Shown here: in pieces, positions 61,702 to 64,000 of the stretch | Position numbering within the stretch: the stretch's first letter is position 1 | Layout: each line of letters opens with the position of its first letter | Assembly: GCF_002443255.2 (NCBI RefSeq) | Contig: NW_019211457.1 | Coordinates: forward strand, 36,214,105-36,278,104 | DNA length: 64,000 nucleotides | DNA from: Varroa destructor | Taxonomy: Eukaryota; Arthropoda; Arachnida; Mesostigmata; Varroidae | Reading direction: 5' to 3' | Made by a program: the position numbers and the translations under genes | The notes under the pieces: generated by a model | Told to the model about the DNA's origin: nothing | Seen by the model: the letters and a program-made list of their open reading frames with translations, nothing else | The model's database searches: none

Positions 61702-62899
61702 GACGAATTAGTTCAGGAGCAAGGTGCTAGTTATTCGAGTAATACTTCGTCCTGGTATATAGCTATATATATATAAACATACGTGTTAAAATCAGGAGTT
61801 GATTAGATTGCGATGCAGGACAGTGTTACCAGAACCTTCTGGCTACGCATCCCTCGAGGCGTCTAAGCACTGTTCTTCTTTTATTACGTCTATGGGTGAT
61901 AGGCAATTAGGTCTTAATTACGACGGAACACGGATCAACTACCAGATGTAAGGAAACATATACATTTTACACTCAACCAGATGAATGTGCCAATGCTTAA
62001 AACCATATATATACTTAGCAAAAGCTCTATCTCCTTCGGCCGGTGTTGCGTGGCTTACTCAAGCCGATGACTGACGAGATAGCACGTATCTGTCTCCAAT
62101 TACTCTTCCCCCGAGCAGAACACCGCCTTATTCTCTGTGTTTCCGGTTGCTGTCTTCGTTTTCACCTGATCTCTCCAATGCACTGAACACCTCATTCCCT
62201 TGAGTCATCTAACATGGGCAAATAGAACAGCCGCAGTTATCTGCCACGAGTAGCCTGAAACCCCTTAGAAGTATTCCGCTAAATACCCCCTATTTCGTAA
62301 TCAACCGCCGATCGCGAGCTACATAAATAGAGTAAATAGTCATCTCCAGAATGCACTGTAGAGCTAGCTGCTTGGTAACATACGTTGACTAGATTAAAGG
62401 TAAAGCCAAAGAGAAAAAGAAAATTGTTGAATGTATATCTCGAGCCATATCATCCAACGTAGTCCAGTAGATGTCAGTCCTTTTCGGCTGCGTGGCAGGA
62501 TAACGTATGTCCAATAGAGCGAGGCTACTGAATAACAGAGCCTTAAGTCACCCCGTCTCTCTTCCTTTATATCTTCCTGGCCGTTAAGAGAAATACAGCT
62601 TCCAATATTATTCAGACAGTGCCCAAGCATATATATACTTATTTTTGTTCGAGCCTTCTTTCTGCTACTGTTCATACAATTCTGCCTGTTAAGAGGAGTC
62701 GGCTGGCTGGTTAGCTGTTGATTACCTGTTGGTTCTTATAGCAACTGCCCACCCAACAATCCCCTCGATTAAAAGCTGTCGTCTAGGAACAGAAGGCAAA
62801 ATATCTCTGTTTCTTTTTTCTTCTTAATCTAGCCTTCGTTTCGTTACACCTTTCGGTACACGCCCTTCTCTCTTTTCCTCTGCGATATTTCTGCGTTAG
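61702..62899. other. Unassigned stretch, pyrimidine-rich at its end
   Basis: No gene supported. TA-rich microsatellite bits occur at 61762-61776 and 62006-62014. From about 62810 the sequence is strongly pyrimidine-rich, leading into the acceptor at 62899. Confidence 0.45.
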
Positions 62900-63107
62900 A
62901 CGCCATCGGTGTCTTTGCGGCGTTGCCGACAACAAGCTTTCCTAATGCGGCACCATCAGGAGATGTACACTGGCCAAGTCGCCATCACTTCCCACCATCA
63001 CCAACGGCCTCGGGCCGTCGGCTTCGTGGTACGGGAGGCGAGAAAGAAAAGGACCAGGAGGAAAATAAGTGGAGAATTGACGGTGTCGAGGCGAAGATTC
63101 GGGGAAG
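62900..63107 (+). CDS. Candidate internal exon, charged and Pro/Ser-rich
   Basis: A pyrimidine-rich tract ending TTTCTGCGTTAG precedes a frame entered in phase 1, which leaves in phase 2 at GGAAG|GTGAAA after 208 nt. It encodes AIGVFAALPTTSFPNAAPSG, a His/Pro/Ser/Arg-rich middle, then GEKEKDQEENKWRIDGVEAK. The last part is a highly charged, helix-like segment. The shift from Pro/Ser-rich linker to charged helix is typical of intracellular proteins with disordered regions. A second plus-strand frame (ATG at 62945) and a minus-strand frame are also open here, so the frame choice rests on the two splice sites. No family recognised. Confidence 0.32.
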
Positions 63108-64000
63108 GTGAAAGAGGAAGCGAAGAAGGATGGGAATGAGGTGACAAGTAGTCGATCCTTTCGATCCAAATTTGCCGCCGAACGTCAAGCTATCTTTAGT
63201 AGTAGCTGGATCTTATTTTCTCAGTAATCAGCAGATGAGCATTTGTTCTCAATACGTAGCTGAGAATACATAGTAGCTCGTTCCGTCGCTGCAACCGTTG
63301 TTCGATTACCTACACGTCGTTGACTTTCTGGTGTCCAATTAACATTGGTGAGGCTGACTCTCTCACCCAGTTTCTTATTCTTTCTCGTTCGTTTTTATAT
63401 CACCTAAAGCAAGCGGAGTGGCCAAAAACCTTGTGCTCAATAACGGGTCTGTAACACACGGATGAACCAGGTCAAATATGCTTCGACATAAGGCACACGC
63501 ATGTGCGTATGCTTGTTTTCTGACCGGTGCCTAGATTGGCGTGGCCAGAGGTGTCCGGAAACGACATAAAACGGCGGAAAAATTTTCTTTACGCCATCAC
63601 AGCATAAGAAATTGCATTTCGGTTACCAAAACATCAAAGCGAATTACCACCGAATAGCGATCACCATTAAAAAGCAAATTTCTTTTTGTTAGCGGCAAAT
63701 AGAAACTGAAAACGGCTGGACGAAGTGCAGAAAAAGTGAACCTCGGTAATGTGAAGACAAAACAAAAAGGAAAGACGGTTACTTGCGACTTTCTTTCGTC
63801 AGTATCAAGTTCCCTTCTTGGCGTGTACATGCCTCATGAAGATACGTCACTGTGCATCCGTCATGCACTTGGTCAGCCAGATGTCTTAATGCATTATTTA
63901 TTGTCACTCTACAAATTATTTGCAGTGAAAATTAATTTCATCATTTACGAGCTTTACGTGCTGTCGTAAAGTCATGCTAACGCAAATAATCGGAGCTTGT
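63108..64000. other. Unassigned right edge
   Basis: No gene or repeat supported. Short frames at 63597-63969 on both strands lack start or splice context. Confidence 0.45.

Overview
This window looks like intron- and intergenic-rich nuclear DNA of an animal, most likely an arthropod. No reading frame runs beyond about 180 codons. There are no bacterial-style gene runs, ribosome binding sites, tRNAs or rRNAs that I could find. AT, TC/CA and tetranucleotide microsatellites and A/T runs are common. CpG is not visibly depleted, which argues against a vertebrate. A parasitiform mite is my best guess at lineage, but only from general character (moderate GC, few repeats, long introns); the sequence does not prove it.

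One element is well supported: an internal exon at 38691-38996 (+). It has a good acceptor and donor and symmetric phase 1-1 boundaries, and it encodes a single immunoglobulin-like domain with six N-glycosylation sequons. This is the classic architecture of an extracellular Ig-superfamily protein. A signal-peptide-like first exon at 23694-23805 (+) also ends in phase 1, so it could join this exon. Two candidate exons further downstream (41484-41536 and 44607 onward, with an AATAAA at 44743) could close the gene. That joining is inference, made from splice phases alone.

The remaining coding calls are low-confidence candidate exons. Each rests on an open frame plus a splice donor, splice acceptor, good start codon or protein-like composition. 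They fall on the minus strand at 1469-1556, 4284-4335, 10740-10851, 15858-15939, 17297-17542, 45062-45193, 48247-48470 and 61366-61701, and on the plus strand at 12051-12114, 22292-22373, 30824-30989, 40355-40478, 43710-43781, 47110-47313, 58128-58333 and 62900-63107. Many will be false; transcript alignment would sort them quickly. Two places (24375-25000 and 36127-36594) look like coding sequence broken by frameshifts.

Non-coding structure includes a diverged internal repeat cluster at about 51.7-54.0 kb and a 142-bp imperfect inverted repeat at 41789-41930 beside an AT microsatellite. There is also a pre-miRNA-like hairpin at 37904-37978, a perfect 13-bp stem-loop at 61370-61403, a 23-bp exact direct repeat at 22198-22259, and scattered microsatellites. 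I saw no CRISPR array, integrated virus, or transposase/reverse transcriptase that I can recognise.
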